Below, in pieces: positions 1-13,641 of a stretch of DNA of 64,000 bases. Source of the DNA: Hirudo medicinalis. Lineage: Eukaryota; Annelida; Clitellata; Hirudinida; Hirudinidae. The DNA lies in contig MPNW01000030.1 in NCBI GenBank assembly GCA_011800805.1, forward strand, positions 376,486 to 440,485, given 5' to 3'. The position numbers and the translations under genes are program-made. Each line of letters begins with the position of its first letter. Within the stretch, counting starts at the first letter, position 1. The notes under the pieces were generated by a model. It was not told the origin of the DNA. It worked only from the letters and a program-made list of their open reading frames with translations, and did no database searches.

Positions 1-2486
1 AAGTTGATTTGTGCGGCAAAGTATGCTTAGTCACTGGAGCCAGCAGAGGAATTGGTAAAGGAATAGCTTTGCAGTTGGCTAAGGCTGGGGCAATTGTCTA
101 TATCACCGGTTAAACTTATTTTTGAAGTTCGTTAAATTAGAAGATACAACAATAAATTATATAATTGACCAATTTTAACAATTACGACCGAAGGGAGGAC
201 CTTATTTAATCAAGACAATACAGTAGGATCCCTTAAAGAGACTGCAGATGAGGTATTTATCGATGACCATATGACATATAGAGTGTAAGGATATTTTTAA
301 GTACTAAAATTGTAAGTAATATTTGTAATTATTGAGGAAGAACTTAGTTTATATGTGGAAAAGAATCTAATGCAAATTAAATATCATGGCCATTCCATGA
401 TGAAACCATTTCATATAGATTGAAAGTCATGGAGGCAAATGTTATCCGCTTCAATGTGACCACTCAAAAGATGAAGATGTGAAGAGAGTGTTTGAACACA
501 TTGAAAGAGATCAACAAGGACAGTTAGATATTTTGGTCAACAATGCTTATTCAGCTGTCAAAGTAAGTACAAAAAATTTGCAATTGTTTATAATAATTTA
601 TCATGATTTGATCTCAAGATTTTATGGAACTTTGAATTATTTAGGATATTTCTAGAAATATAGGAACTCCATTTTGGGAACAGCCCTTTGCCATGTGGGA
701 TTCTGTCAATAATGTTGGCTTGAGGTAATTTATTAATCACCTTAGAATAATGAGTTCTAATATCCATCCTTTCCTTATAAAAACTACTCATCATTACTAG
801 TTGTTTTGATTATTCTGCAGCTGTTGGATAAATATACACTTTTATCGCAACCTTCTTATCAAATTTGAACATTCAATATTTTAGGAATCACTACATTTGT
901 TCAGTTTATGCAGCCAAATTTATGGTACCAAGAAAGAATGGCTTGATTGTCAACCTTTCTTCAGCTGGTGGGTTAAGATATCTTTTCAATGTTGCTTATG
1001 GAGTGGGTAAAGAAGCAGTGAGTAGTTATCTGTTTGCATTTGTAAAATGGTAGTACTACACTGTAATAATATCAAATTACACTGAATTACATTTATTTAC
1101 CTCATGAATTGTTATTCCAGTGTGACAGAATGGCTGCTGATTGTGCACACGAATTAAGAAAACACAATGTTTGCTGTATTAGTTTATGGCCAGGTTTGTT
1201 TGTTTATTTTATTAAAGTCCCTTGCATAACTGAGATGATTTGGACTTTCTATGACCAGGTCCTGTGGAGACTGAATATGTTAAAGAAAAAATACTTTCTG
1301 TTGGAAATGAGGATGCCTCAAAGGTAAAGAGCAAAATTTCTTTATTAAATAGTAATTCAAAATTATTTAATGATAAATTCTTCAATTTGGTGTTTATGTC
1401 ATCACTAGCTGGTCACAAAAAGCTGATGGTAGAAAAAAATATACTCTAAGGATGAATTTCTTTAATAGACTTAATTTTCAGATGTTTTCTCCTGAAGTCT
1501 TGGAAACTACTGAGTTTGCTGGAATGGCCATTTGCCATTTGGCTGCAGGTATTGTAATTACATTAAGTTAATGATTACAGCCATTATTTGTTTTTAAATT
1601 TAGTTGTGAACCTGAATATTACAATATTACATGAATGAATATTACAACAATAACGAAAAGGATGTTCTTGCTTCGATAGTCAGCCTTACCCTGAATAAAA
1701 ATAAAACTTAACAAGCAGATTAAGCAAAGTTATCAATTAACAAAAAGAACAATGTCATTTATACATGTATCATGCAATGTATACAGGATTTATTTATAGG
1801 ATTTTTTAAATAATGTGTACAGAAGACTAAAAGGAACAGAGAAGTTAAGTTTAAATTCCTTAGGTATTGCTTAATAAAGTCTTGGCCCATTGCAATGAAT
1901 AGGAAATAAATTTAATGTGGTCTTGGAGAGTGATGGACTATATTCATGAGTGTTCTGTAAATCGTAAGAAATGTGGATAGTGGAACTTTCAGTAAAAAAA
2001 ATCCTGAGAATGTTTTAGGAAGTGCATTGTTTTCATAGGAATACATAAAAAGTGTAACCTGCAAATCATGAATTTGAAAGATATTCAACAAATTATTATC
2101 AATAAATGTAGGATGAGCAGAGGAAAGATATGGTAGTTGAAATATGATATGGATTATAAATTTATTGTTTAATGTTACACAGATGAATTGCTCATTTATT
2201 GACTTAATAGATAAAGACAAAATGACAAAGTCAGGTCGCATTCTTCTCACAACAGACTTAGCTTCTGAGTACAATTTCATTGATGTGAATGGTAAAATTC
2301 AATTATCTGTGAAAAAGAAAATATTTTGCAGTTTTGTATGAAATGTTTATTATTTTCTCAGGTAAGTCTCCTGTGAGTTTCAGATCTGTAAAATATCTGA
2401 TGAAAGATTGGAGGATTTCTTGCCTCATTCCCCAGTGGGTTAAAATTCCTCACTGGATGATTGCAGTATTTGCAAGTAAATTCTAA
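1..2486 (+). CDS. DHRS1: Dehydrogenase/reductase SDR family member 1 (DHRS1), 5' end cut by window
   Basis: Short-chain dehydrogenase/reductase; DHRS1 is an NADP(H)-dependent, membrane-associated oxidoreductase. Ten exons keep frame: 1-108, 194-252, 419-562, 645-724, 885-1017, 1121-1193, 1259-1323, 1482-1548, 2211-2291, 2362-2486. Visible features are the cofactor motif TGASRGIG, the NNAY equivalent of the SDR NNAG motif, serines in LSSAGG, and the catalytic YGVGK (YxxxK) in exon 5. The C-terminus ends in SKF, as in vertebrate DHRS1, and a hydrophobic stretch precedes it, consistent with membrane attachment. The first visible codons match within about eight residues of the family start, so the ATG exon begins just left of base 1. 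Intron 8 (1549-2210) is the largest and shows nothing recognisable. The subfamily call rests on remembered DHRS1 sequence along the whole length. Confidence 0.93.
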
Positions 2487-2671
2487 AATTCCTGCACAAT
2501 TTTCTGATTCTTTTGAGGATTGTTTTCAACATTTTGTTATCACATTATTTGCTGCATTAAAATTATTTCTGTTTTTAAGTTGTCTTTAGTGAATCTTTGA
2601 AGATAAACTCAATTCTAATTTAAAATTGGAATCGTTGAAAAGGGTTTGATGACAAATCCAAAGTAGCTTTC

Positions 2672-2677
2672 AATAAA
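2672..2677 (+). promoter_or_regulatory. Candidate poly(A) signal of DHRS1
   Basis: AATAAA about 185 bases after the DHRS1 stop codon. The position is typical; usage is inferred. Confidence 0.4.
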
Positions 2678-3023
2678 ATAATATTGGTTCAGTTGGGTTG
2701 GAAATACCACAATCTAAAACTGTTTGTAGCAAAACCAGTTCCATATTATAATCTTCTGAGGATTTGTCTGAGGAACAATATCAGATGGACTTGCCATCTG
2801 GAGCAATTACCTGGATGTTTGGAATGTCTTTTCTTTTAATGCAGTTCTGCTGTGCATTCAGTTCCTATCATCTCTAAGAAAGGTCTCCATCATTTAATTT
2901 TGTGTACTTGGAAAGCGGTGGGGCAGGGCTCGTATAGTAGGTATTAGCACCTAAAACTACAACAGGAAAGGCTCTGGTGACCACGATCGATTGCTCAATA
3001 ATGTTATGTATGAATGACGTCTG

Positions 3024-3061
3024 TAGGATCGCACATCCATCATAATCACGTGCTGATCCTA
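3024..3061 (+). repeat. Dispersed hairpin repeat, copy A
   Basis: The 38-base segment starts TAGGATC and ends GATCCTA, forming an imperfect inverted repeat with a central loop. A second copy of the same length, with about five differences, lies at 48595-48632. Both copies are followed by CG-rich sequence containing GTCGTCA and TGTCGCTACA, so the repeat is probably larger than the hairpin. The parent family is unknown to me. Confidence 0.55.
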
Positions 3062-4223
3062 GCCCTATCGTCGTCAATGCCGCTGTCGCTACACGTCATG
3101 CGATTTTGGCCTGTTTAACCCTACCCTCCCCATTGTCACGTTTCGTTACAAAAACTATTTTAAAAAAATCAAATGAAACTGATAAATAATTATAATATAA
3201 TTTAGTGAGTTTGTAATGTAGCACACAGTTTTATCGTTCCCGATTCTCCCATAGCGAAATGTAAATTCAATGGATAAATTGGCAAGGATGATGATTTGTT
3301 TTCTAAGGTGGTATTGTTGCTTCATTTAATTCTAAATAGTCCTCATCAATCCACTCTGCACATTCTCCATTTTCTTCATTCGCTATTATTGCCATAATTT
3401 CCGACGAGCTGCAATTCTCACTGGCCTGAAACGCTTGGGCAAAGAAATTTCTTCCTCTTTGTGTGTCAGAGGATGGCTGCGCAACATTGCCAAGGAAGCA
3501 AATTGCAAATGACATTTCTTTCGAATTCTGTCACTATATACGGATTGCGTTGAAGGACAATACAAGCAATACGGAAGAAAACGATAAGGGTTTCATGACC
3601 GAGGAAGGAAATCATCCAATTTCATGCAATGGGCAAGGAAAATTTTTCTTCTGTTTTTTTTTCAAAAATCTTTAATTGATGTGACGTCACGTTTTTTAAG
3701 CTCCCCCTATTTGATCATCATATTTGAAGCATCCGAAAATAACTAAATCTTGTCTGGTTGCTTATTCCCAATTTCGGGTGCAGTGTCGCGTTCTCAAGGA
3801 CCTCTCCATCCATCATGGCAAACTCCGAACTGCTGGTGGGCGTGTGACCTAATTTAAGGAGGCTCTTTCGATGCGTGGGAGTATCTTGCGACATTAAAAT
3901 ATGCTTGAAATGCCAATGATATAGTACTAGGTTTTACCTTTGACGTGCATTATTATTACAATATGAAACAATTCTCTTCCCGTGGAAAAATATAATTTTG
4001 AGCTTTAAATATTGCCAAAGACAAATTTTATTTTAGATGCTCAGTCTTACAAGTCGTTATCTTTGCAAAAACGTTTTAGACTTAGTTATAGCAAAAATCT
4101 ATTTGATTCAGTATTTTGTTTTTGGTCTCAACACTTCCGTGTTCTTGCGTATTTTGTTTAGGTGGGGAGTTGCCTGCTTTGCTCCGTGGTGTGTCATTTG
4201 TTTCCAGAAATAGGATTTATAGA

Positions 4224-6531
4224 ATGGACAGCAAAGGGAATAAAGTCGTGGTTTGTGATAACGGGACAGGGGTATGCAAGTTTTTTAATATCTTAAATAT
4301 ATTTACTTACATCCGCTTAAAATGTCTTTCAGGAAGTTATTTAGATAATTCATTTTAGAAAGAAATGCGATGACTTGTTCAATGAATTTTTGTTAAACCA
4401 CGGAATATGATTCTTATTTCTAATAATCGTTTAATTGCTATAGAGATATTTCGTAGTGATTAGTTATTAAAATTGATTTCTAGTACTTTATAAACATGAA
4501 CGTTTTAGTTTTGATTTGGGAAGATGATTGCTTAAACTGATGGAAACCTATTATCGTGTTCTAGTAGAAACGGATTTTAAAAAAATTGAGTTACAGTGAG
4601 CCAGTAAGATATTTTTATTGTTATTGTTCTGTTTCTTTATCACAGTTTGTGAAATGTGGATTCAGTGGTACCAACTTTCCAACCCACATTTTTCCTTCTC
4701 TGGTTGGGAGACCTATTTTAAGATCAAAAGCCAAAATTGGAAACATAGAGCTCAAGGTATAACTATTGATATTTATTATTTTTAAGCTGTATTGCACTTT
4801 TAATGTGCCTTTTTAACGCAGGATCTTATGATTGGTGATGAAGCCAGTGAATTACGATCACTTCTTGAAGTGTCTTATCCCATGGAGAATGGCATCGTTC
4901 GAAACTGGGATGACATGATCTCGTTGTATAAATACACTTTTGGTCCTGACAAGCTCAACATTGATCCTTCTCATTGCAAACTCCTCTTGACAGAACCTCC
5001 AATGAACCCAATCAAAAACAGAGAGAAAATGGTGGAGGTAGATGATCCATATTTAAATGGTCACAGTTTACAATGATTTGTTGATTTGTTACAATGATTC
5101 ATGTTTCAGGTGATGTTTGAACAATTCAACTTCCATGCTCTGTATATCGCAATCCAAGCTGTTCTAACACTTTATGCTCAAGGTTTAGATTAGGCGAATA
5201 CAATTTATTCATACTTTCCTCCTAGATGTTTTGTGTATAAACAACAAATTTTGAAGGGTTGCTGACTGGTGTCGTCGTGGACTCCGGTGATGGTGTGACC
5301 CACATTTGCCCTGTCTTTGATGGCTTTTCACTTCCTCACTTGACCAGACGGTTGGATATTGCCGGCAGAGATATCACCCGCTATCTTATTAAGGTCTGAG
5401 AGGATAATTACTGAGAATTAATTTGTTCATCAAACAATAATGTGCGTCTATGTCATCAGTGCTGATTATATTTGACTATGAAAATATCATATGGATTAAG
5501 GCCTGCATTGTTCATTATATCCTTTTGTTTAGAATTGTTTTTGGTGATTTTATATCATTTAGTAAGAACATGAAAGTTATTTACGGTAACCATACTTTTC
5601 ATTGTCTTTACAAGAATCAATTTTTTGTATCTTCAGCTCTTGTTGCTGAGAGGCTATGCTTTCAATCATTCTGCAGACTTTGAAACTGTCAGAATAATGA
5701 AGGAAAAGTTGTGCTATGTTGGATACGACATTGAGTTGGAGCAAAAGCTTGCACTTGAGACTACAGTTTTGGTTGAGCAATACACGGTAGTTTACATGCT
5801 CCAGTGTTTATCAACTTTGCATTTCTTGAGATTCCTTACATAATATTTTCCACCACATTCCAGCTACCGGATGGAAGGGTCATCAAGGTTGGAGGGGAAC
5901 GTTTTGAAGCTCCTGAGGCTCTTTTCCAGCCACATTTGATAAATGTCGAGGGCGTCGGCATTGCAGAACTGCTTTTCAACACCATTCAGGCAGCAGACAT
6001 CGATACTAGGGCAGATTTCTACAAGCACATCGTCCTGTCCGGAGGTTCGACCATGTATCCCGGCCTTCCAAGTCGATTGGAGAGGGAAATGAAGCAGCTG
6101 TACTTGGAACGTGTCCTCAAAGGAGACACTGAAAGACTTGCTGTAAGTTTATTCTTTTCATATGACTTTCTTCAGCTGGAGTCTTTTGATTAAAATCTTG
6201 ATTATTGTTGATAATTCATTTGTAAATGGGATTTATTAAAGTGCTTTATTAAATTAAATTAATCATTATTGATTAAAAATTATATTTACACTGGGATTTC
6301 TATCTTTAATTAAGAATTGTTTCAAATAGAGTTAATTTAATGTCAATTTTTTATGTGCAGAAATTCAAGATCAGGATTGAAGATCCTCCTCGCAGAAAGC
6401 ACATGGTGTTCATGGGGGGAGCTGTCCTTGCTCAGATTATGAAGGACAAGGAGGACTTCTGGATGTCCAAGAAAGAATACCAGGAACAGGGAGTGAGAGT
6501 GCTTTCCAAACTCGGAGTGAGTGCTCGTTAG
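4224..6531 (+). CDS. ACTR2: Actin-related protein 2 (ARP2), subunit of the Arp2/3 complex
   Basis: ARP2 is the ATP-binding pseudo-actin of the Arp2/3 complex, which nucleates branched actin filaments at the cell cortex. Eight exons: 4224-4271, 4646-4756, 4822-5037, 5110-5182, 5257-5393, 5637-5786, 5864-6142, 6361-6531. They translate to 394 residues, the same length as human ARP2. Phosphate-loop motifs CDNGTG and DSGDGVTH and the adenosine-site [10 protein letters not shown] are intact, and the C-terminus ends LGVSAR. The start is the ATG opening [10 protein letters not shown], the family start; the frame runs open further upstream but without similarity. Introns are 65-374 bases. The gene looks complete and functional. 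Confidence 0.98.
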
Positions 6532-7671
6532 ACGTCCATTGCAAGACATTCCCTCGTCAATCTGATCGCTTGCAACAAGAACATCCCTAGATTATTCGAA
6601 ATGACAATCTGTCAGATTTATTTGTTTTTATAATATTTACAATTTAACTACATTTCATCTTAAGCTTGTTAAGGGTTTGTTAGGATTTTGTATAATAATT
6701 GGGTCCTCTTTGAATAAAATTCTGCTAATTCTTTACTTCTTGTCCAATTTTTTTTTTAATTTTGTAAAATTACATCCAGGGGAAAATTAAAATTGACCTA
6801 TAATTTCAATGTTCATCATTCATTCCAGTTCATGTCTATAGTTGTACTTGTTGTTTGTAACTTTTATAAGTTGGTGATGTAGCTGTTGCAGGGAGAGTGT
6901 TTTCACAGAAAATTATTTGTCTCGATCACGACGATGTTGCTATTTTAAGCGGAATCATTGCTGGTTAGCCTCTTGTTGCGCAATTTTGACTAAGGAGATA
7001 CTACTGTTAGAAATAACTTATTCCATTTGTTTGACATGGACATGGAGATTTTGCATGCGATTTCTTCGTGCACAGACCATCGTTTATTTTCCAAAATGGA
7101 GTTGTCACACCAGCACAATGTTTTGTAGAGGCCAAAAATTTGAGATTTTGTTTGACACAAATAGGAAAACTTACAAAATACTGTGTTTTAACGGTGCTCT
7201 TAAAAGGCTGTTAGTCCATTACATGGTAAAATTTCACAATCTTTTTAAAAATACAAAGAATCCATTATGCCCAATTTATTGTGCCAACACCATTACAGCA
7301 CAGTTAGTTAAGCTGGCTTTAATTTTAACATTACTGAATTTAATGCAAATAAATGAAAGCTTTAATTTTATTACTCGAGGGATCTGGCTCACACTAACAA
7401 AAAAACAGGCATTTCAAGTAATGGCTGATCGTTTTGTATGCGACATTGCTCTAGAGGCAATTACCTTTAAGGTTTAAGAATAATTTCTGGAACAAACACC
7501 AAAAGAACAATTTACACAAAAATTGAGAATTTTCCGGTTTATGATACAATATAAATGAATAAGGCCATCGCGCCGTAAAAGAACCTCAACGAAAATCAGA
7601 GCAGGAGCATGTACAATAATCTCAATTAGTAGAATTCAAGCCTGAGGATTTATTAAACTTAGATAAGCAGT
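6532..7671. other. Region between ARP2 and the OAT 3' end; no supported gene
   Basis: Contains the ARP2 3' UTR on the left and the OAT 3' UTR (minus strand) on the right. A 186-residue open frame at 6917-7477 (+) begins at a non-ATG codon in AT-rich sequence. It shows no motif, family similarity or splice context and is best treated as chance. Confidence 0.5.
6713..6718 (+). promoter_or_regulatory. Candidate poly(A) signal of ARP2
   Basis: AATAAA about 180 bases after the ARP2 stop, followed by a T-rich stretch, as expected for a 3' end. Confidence 0.5.
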
Positions 7672-8279
7672 TCACTTCAATGTGTTTATCGCTTTGCTAA
7701 TAATGTCCAGAGCTTCGTGTAACTGTTCTTCTGTGATGGTTAATGGAGGGGCAAAACGAATCTTGTCGTCATGGGTAGGTTTTGCCAAAAGCCCGTGATC
7801 TCTAAACCTCAGACAGAGCTTCCATGCATCGTATTCTGAGCATTTCAGCACGACGTTAAGATTATGTCTCACTTAACATCATTATTTATTGCATCAATTG
7901 ATTTGGTACCAGATAATCTAATGTCTCAATATCAACAAATTACGGAACTACACATTTGCACTCACTTTGGTCTATCACAATTGCATTCAGGAGACCCTTT
8001 CCTCTGACTGTGGTCACCACTTCTCTGGGCAATTTCCTTAATTTTTCCCGAAATATCTTCCCAAGCCTTTCTGCGTTTTCCGCAAGGTTTTCTTCTTCAA
8101 TAACCTGAAGTCAGACAAAGAACAATGTCGGACAATTGTCTTAAAGCATGGGTCAATTAGAGCATATGGAAGAATGTAACTTAAAAAAAAAACATTCGAC
8201 ATAATAAAACATAATTTAATACGAAGTTCATAATATATATTATTATTATTATTATTATTATTATTGTTATCGTTATCGC

Positions 8280-8312
<33 letters not shown>

Positions 8313-11300
8313 CATCAATTAATTTCCAGCGAACTCCTCGCCGGATCACATAAATGCACAATAAAAAAGAAAACACACATACAACCTAACCACAAAATAA
8401 AATCAAATGTCGTAAAACCTATCTTAATAACGATAATCTTCTACAAGAAATTTCAAGTAAAAAGTATTTTGGGCTCTCACTACTCTTTGTGGATGTTTGT
8501 TATTCCTTTTTGTTTATCTCACCCTTTCAATAAATTCAAAATCGAATCAAAACGCCATCTCGGCAAACCCGGCAAACTGTTCCAGAAACCGTAGTATTTC
8601 TCTGCAATCATCCAGTGGCACACACAAGCAGTAACAATTGGGTTTGGTTTGATGGTGTTTCCGGGAAAATTCTTCGACATCCATGCATGGATTTCTGGCA
8701 TGTCATATTTTTCTGCTTTCCTTTCATGTACACAATATAGATTAGCTAATTCGGCGGCAATGGCAACGTCACAAACTATATTTTTCATCTTTCCAAGCGC
8801 ATAGATCTGGAATTTTGAGTCCATCCTCGGTCGGATGCATCTTACAAGCACACCTCCCGGAGCTAAGCCATCACCCTCCCGAAAATAAAAATCTTCAAAT
8901 AAATTCTTAGAGTAACGACGCCCCAATTTGAAAACATAATTTGATTTTGGAATGTAAAACCAGTAAGCGATATGTAAAAAAAGTAACGATGTTATTGTTC
9001 CTTTCATGCTGGGTCCTTCTATTCTCGGGCATTTTTGAATCATATGCCCCAAAGACTCAAAGAATTCACAGCTTGCATCACACTTTGTGCTACTTTCTGC
9101 CCCATCTTGCTAATTTCAATTTGCAATGGAGAGCTGCAGCCCTAACCTCCAAGCAATTGATGTACTGGTCAGATGGCATTTTCGGGACAGCGACCGCTCT
9201 CCATTCGCTCACACCTATGCCATTGGAGAATGATCGCAATCAATGTCCATCCACTGTCATTTTAACGAATTTTAAAATTATATTTTTAAAATTATATTAT
9301 ATAATTTTAATTTAATTAATTTCGCAGAATTATATTCATCATCTTTTTGTTCTTCGGTGTTACCATTAAACATTAATCACAAAAATACATGACTTTGGAT
9401 ATAATTCCTATTCAGAAAATCATCAACGCAAGGGATCAATATATAATCTTTCTCATAACTTTGTTTTTGGCCTGTTGCGACGTTTTGGACGTTGGTTTAT
9501 GTTAATATCGAACATGAAGGCTTTGGAGGATTTAGAACACATATCTTTAGTAAGCAAAGTTTGCACTGAATTGGATAACCATTACAACTTAAATGATAAA
9601 GTTATCGCTGAATATATTATACATCTCGCGGAAGAAAATCCAGTATTTGAGGATTTCAAAAAAAGTCTGGAAAATTGTGAAACAGATTTTTCAGACTCCT
9701 TTACAGGGAATCTGTTCAGGTTGATTGAAATGATGAATCCAAAGATGAAGGCTCTGAGGGCTAAAATTTCCTCTTCTGTAAATAAAGAATCCGACAAACG
9801 CCTTGCAAGGGCAATCTTACCTTGTCTTGCACTTCCTGATGATATGAATTCACAAATGGATGAGGAATCCAATAAAAAGTTAGACAATCTGATGAGCATG
9901 TTAGATCCGAAAAATATAAATTCTCTAATTACTATAACCAAAGAATATTCAGATAAAGACGAGAAGAATGTAGCTTCTAAATATCAAGGCAATGATGAAC
10001 GGGACGGGGATAGACACTACAAGAATAACAAAGATGACTTAAAAGGCAAAGGGCAAAGACATGGCTTTGAAACTGAAAGTGAAGAGAGTTACCTGAAAAG
10101 AAACTGTGATGAATACACAAGAACCAGAAAAGATGAGAATTATTGTAAAAAGGAAAGAAATTATGATGATCGAAGAAGACGCAATGACTACGATGATTAT
10201 AGAAAATATAGAGAGGAAGTCAATGATGATTCTAGAAGACACAGAAGAGATGAATATCGTGAAAGGGAAGATGGCCATAAGAAAAGGAGAAAAGATGATG
10301 ACGAAGAAAGTTACATGAAAAGCAGCAACAAATACAACTCAAAGAGGAGAAGGAGGTCTGCATCAACTGCAAGTAGTGATCAAGAGGAAGAATCAAGACT
10401 TCTGAAAAGAAAGAAGGACCTGCCGTTAGAACCGGTCGTTGGGGCCATTTATAATGGTAGAGTCAGCAGAGTGATCTCACTTGGATGCTTTGTGCAGTTG
10501 GATGGATTGAAGAAGCATTGGGAAGGACTGGTTCACATTTCTCAACTTCGACAAGAAGGACGCATCACTAATGTCTCAGATGTTGTTCACAGAGGTCAAG
10601 AGGTTAAAGTGAAAGTTTTATCATTCACTGGTCAGAGGACTGGCTTGAGCATTAAGGATGTTGATCAGATCACTGGTGAAGATTTGAACCCAAGGTGCAC
10701 TCGAAGTAGAGAGCAATCTGATGTCAATCTCAGAAATCCTGACAGACCATCTGCTTTACCTCTGCTAAATTCTAGAGTACCTGATGCCGATCAGAAATTC
10801 AGTAGGAGGACAAACAAAGCAATTTCTTCACCTGAGAGATGGGAACTTAAACAGATGGCAGCTGCCAATGTCCTTCATGCCAGTGATTTTCCAGACTACG
10901 ACGTTGAAACGGGTTTATTAGCCAGAAATGATGAAGAGGACTCAGATGAAGACATTGAGATTGAATTGGCAGAGGAAGAACCACCATTTTTGAGGGGTTG
11001 CGCTGGAATGACATTGGATATGAGTCCCATCAAAATTGTCCAGAATCCAGATGGGTCCCTGGCTCAGGCAGCCACGGTTCAGTCGGCCTTGCAGAAAGAA
11101 AGAAGAGAGATGAAACAGCAACAGCAAAGAGAACAAGATAATGCCATTCCATTCAATCTAAGTAAAAGCTGGAATGATCCAATGGCAGCACAAGATGCCA
11201 GGCAGCTTGCTGCCGGCATGACTGGTCAAGGCTTGAGCACAGAAATGCCTGAATGGAAGAAAAACATAATGGGAGGGTCTAAGGCATCATTTGGCAAGAA

Positions 11301-13588
11301 GGAAAAAAAGTCTATATTGGAGCAACGACAGAGCCTGCCTATATTCAAACTTAAGGATGAGCTTCTCATGGCCACTGCAGATAACCAAGTACTAATTGTT
11401 ATTGGAGAAACTGGGTCTGGAAAGACTACACAAATAACACAATATCTAGCTGAAGCAGGCTACACTCAGAAGGGAAAGATTGGGTGCACTCAACCCAGAA
11501 GAGTGGCAGCAATGTCTGTTGCAAAACGTGTTGCAGAGGAATTTGGTTGCAGGTTGGGTCAGGAGGTTGGCTATACCATTCGTTTTGAGGACTGCACAGA
11601 TGCAGATACGGTGATAAAATATATGACGGACGGTATGCTGTTGAGAGAATGTCTTATAGATCCTGATCTAAGCCAATATTCAGTAATTATGTTGGATGAA
11701 GCTCATGAGCGAACTATTCACACAGATGTCCTGTTTGGACTGCTAAAAAAAACAGTCAAAAAGAGGCCAGATCTTAAATTAATAGTTACTTCTGCCACTC
11801 TAGATGCAGTGAAATTTTCTCAGTATTTTTTTGAAGCTCCTATCTTTACAATTCCTGGGAGAACATTTCCTGTGGAGATTTTTTATGCCACAGAACCTGA
11901 GAAAGATTACTTGGACACAGCTCTTGTGACTGTGGTGCTTATCCATCTAAATGAGCCGGCCGGTGATATTCTTCTATTTTTGACTGGTCAAGAAGAAATA
12001 GATTCTGCCAGTGAGATATTGTATCAGAGGATGCAGAAGCTAGGTCCAAACACTCCAGAATTGATCATTCTTCCTATCTATTCGGCTCTTCCCAGCGACA
12101 TGCAGACCAGAATTTTTGAACCTGCTCCTCCCGGCTCTAGGAAGGTAATCATAGCAACAAACATTGCAGAAACATCGTTGACAATCGATGGCATATTTTA
12201 TGTTGTAGATCCTGGCTTTGTGAAGCAGAAAGTCTACAATTCTAAGACAGGGGTTGATCAGCTTATTGTTACTCCAATATCACAGGCCCAGGCAAAACAA
12301 AGAGCAGGCAGAGCAGGACGGACAGGTCCAGGAAAATGCTATCGTCTTTACACAGAGAGTGCTTTCAAGACGGAGATGCTTCAGACAAATGTTCCAGAAA
12401 TTCAGAGGACTGATCTGACTAGCACAGTGCTTTCTCTAAAAGCTCTAGGAATAAATGACCTTTTGGGATTTGATTTCATGGATGCTCCTCCAATGCAAAC
12501 CCTCATTTCTGCCATGGTCAAACTCCATGCTCTTGGTGCACTGGATGAACAAGGTCTACTGACTCGACTCGGAAGAAGAATGGCAGAATTTCCTCTAGAG
12601 CCACCATTGTCTAAGATGCTCATTATGTCTGTTCATCTTCAATGCAGTGAAGAGGTTTTGACAATAGTTTCAATGCTTTCAGTGCAAAATGTCTTTTATA
12701 GACCAAAGGACAAGCAGGGAATTGCTGATCAGAAAAAGGCAAAATTTCACCAACCTGAGGGTGATCATATCACTCTTTTAGCAGTCTATAACTCATGGAA
12801 GAATAACAAATTCTCCAATGCATGGTGTCATGAAAATTTTGTCCAGTACCGGACAATGAAGCGGGCACAAGACGTCAGGAAGCAAATGCTTGGTATAATG
12901 GACAGGCATAAACTTGATGTGTTGTCATGTGGCAAAAACACTTCTAGCATACAGAAAGCAATCCTCAGTGGTTTCTTCCGAAATGCAGCCAAAAAAGATC
13001 CCCAGGAAGGATACAGAACCCTAGTAGACTCCCAAATCGTTTACGTCCATCCTTCTAGTTCCCTTTTCAACAAGCAACCTGACTGGATTGTCTACCATGA
13101 ACTTGTTTTGACCACAAGAGAATATATGAGGGAGGTCACAGCTATTGATCCAAAGTGGTTGGTGGAATTTGCTCCAAATTTCTTCAAGTTTGGAGATCCT
13201 ACTAAATTGAGCAAAGCCAAAAAGCAACAGAAGATTGAACCTTTGTACAACAAGTATGAGGAGCCAAATTCTTGGAGAATATCCAGAGCTTACAAGAAAG
13301 TCCACACTAAAGTCACTTTCTGATTACTTAAATTAGTTTGTAAGACAATTGATGTTAAATACTTCTTGAAAATATAACTGCATCACGTAAGCTTTCAATA
13401 AACTTTAAAAATGACTGGTTATTAATAAAAGTAATTTCAAGTAAGGAGTATTATGGTCTTTCAACACTCTTTGTGGATGTTTATTACTATTACTATTATT
13501 GTTGTTAAACGTATTATTACTGTTATTATTATTATAAATATAATGCAAATAATTATTATTGTTATTATAATTATTATTATTGTTAAAC

Positions 13589-13641
<53 letters not shown>

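Larger units (their letters stand above)
2487..4223. other. Intergenic DHRS1-ARP2, holding one dispersed hairpin repeat
   Basis: About 1.7 kb without a supported gene. Short open frames at 3303-3515 (minus) and 3463-3675 (plus) overlap each other and show no recognisable family. A 38-base hairpin repeat lies at 3024-3061. The last several hundred bases must hold the ARP2 promoter and 5' UTR; no clear TATA box is visible. Confidence 0.5.

Noticed and set aside
3303..3515. 70-codon minus-strand ORF (acidic) left of ARP2
   Set aside because: No recognisable family, overlaps another open frame on the opposite strand, and no promoter or poly(A) context.
6917..7477. 186-codon open frame on the plus strand between ARP2 and OAT
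   Set aside because: It begins with a non-ATG codon, is biased by AT-rich sequence, shows no motif or family similarity, and overlaps the expected 3' UTR region of OAT.
9475..9498. N-terminal extension of DHX8
   Set aside because: The open frame there starts at TTG, not ATG; the first ATG is 9499 and the family N-terminus begins at or just after it.
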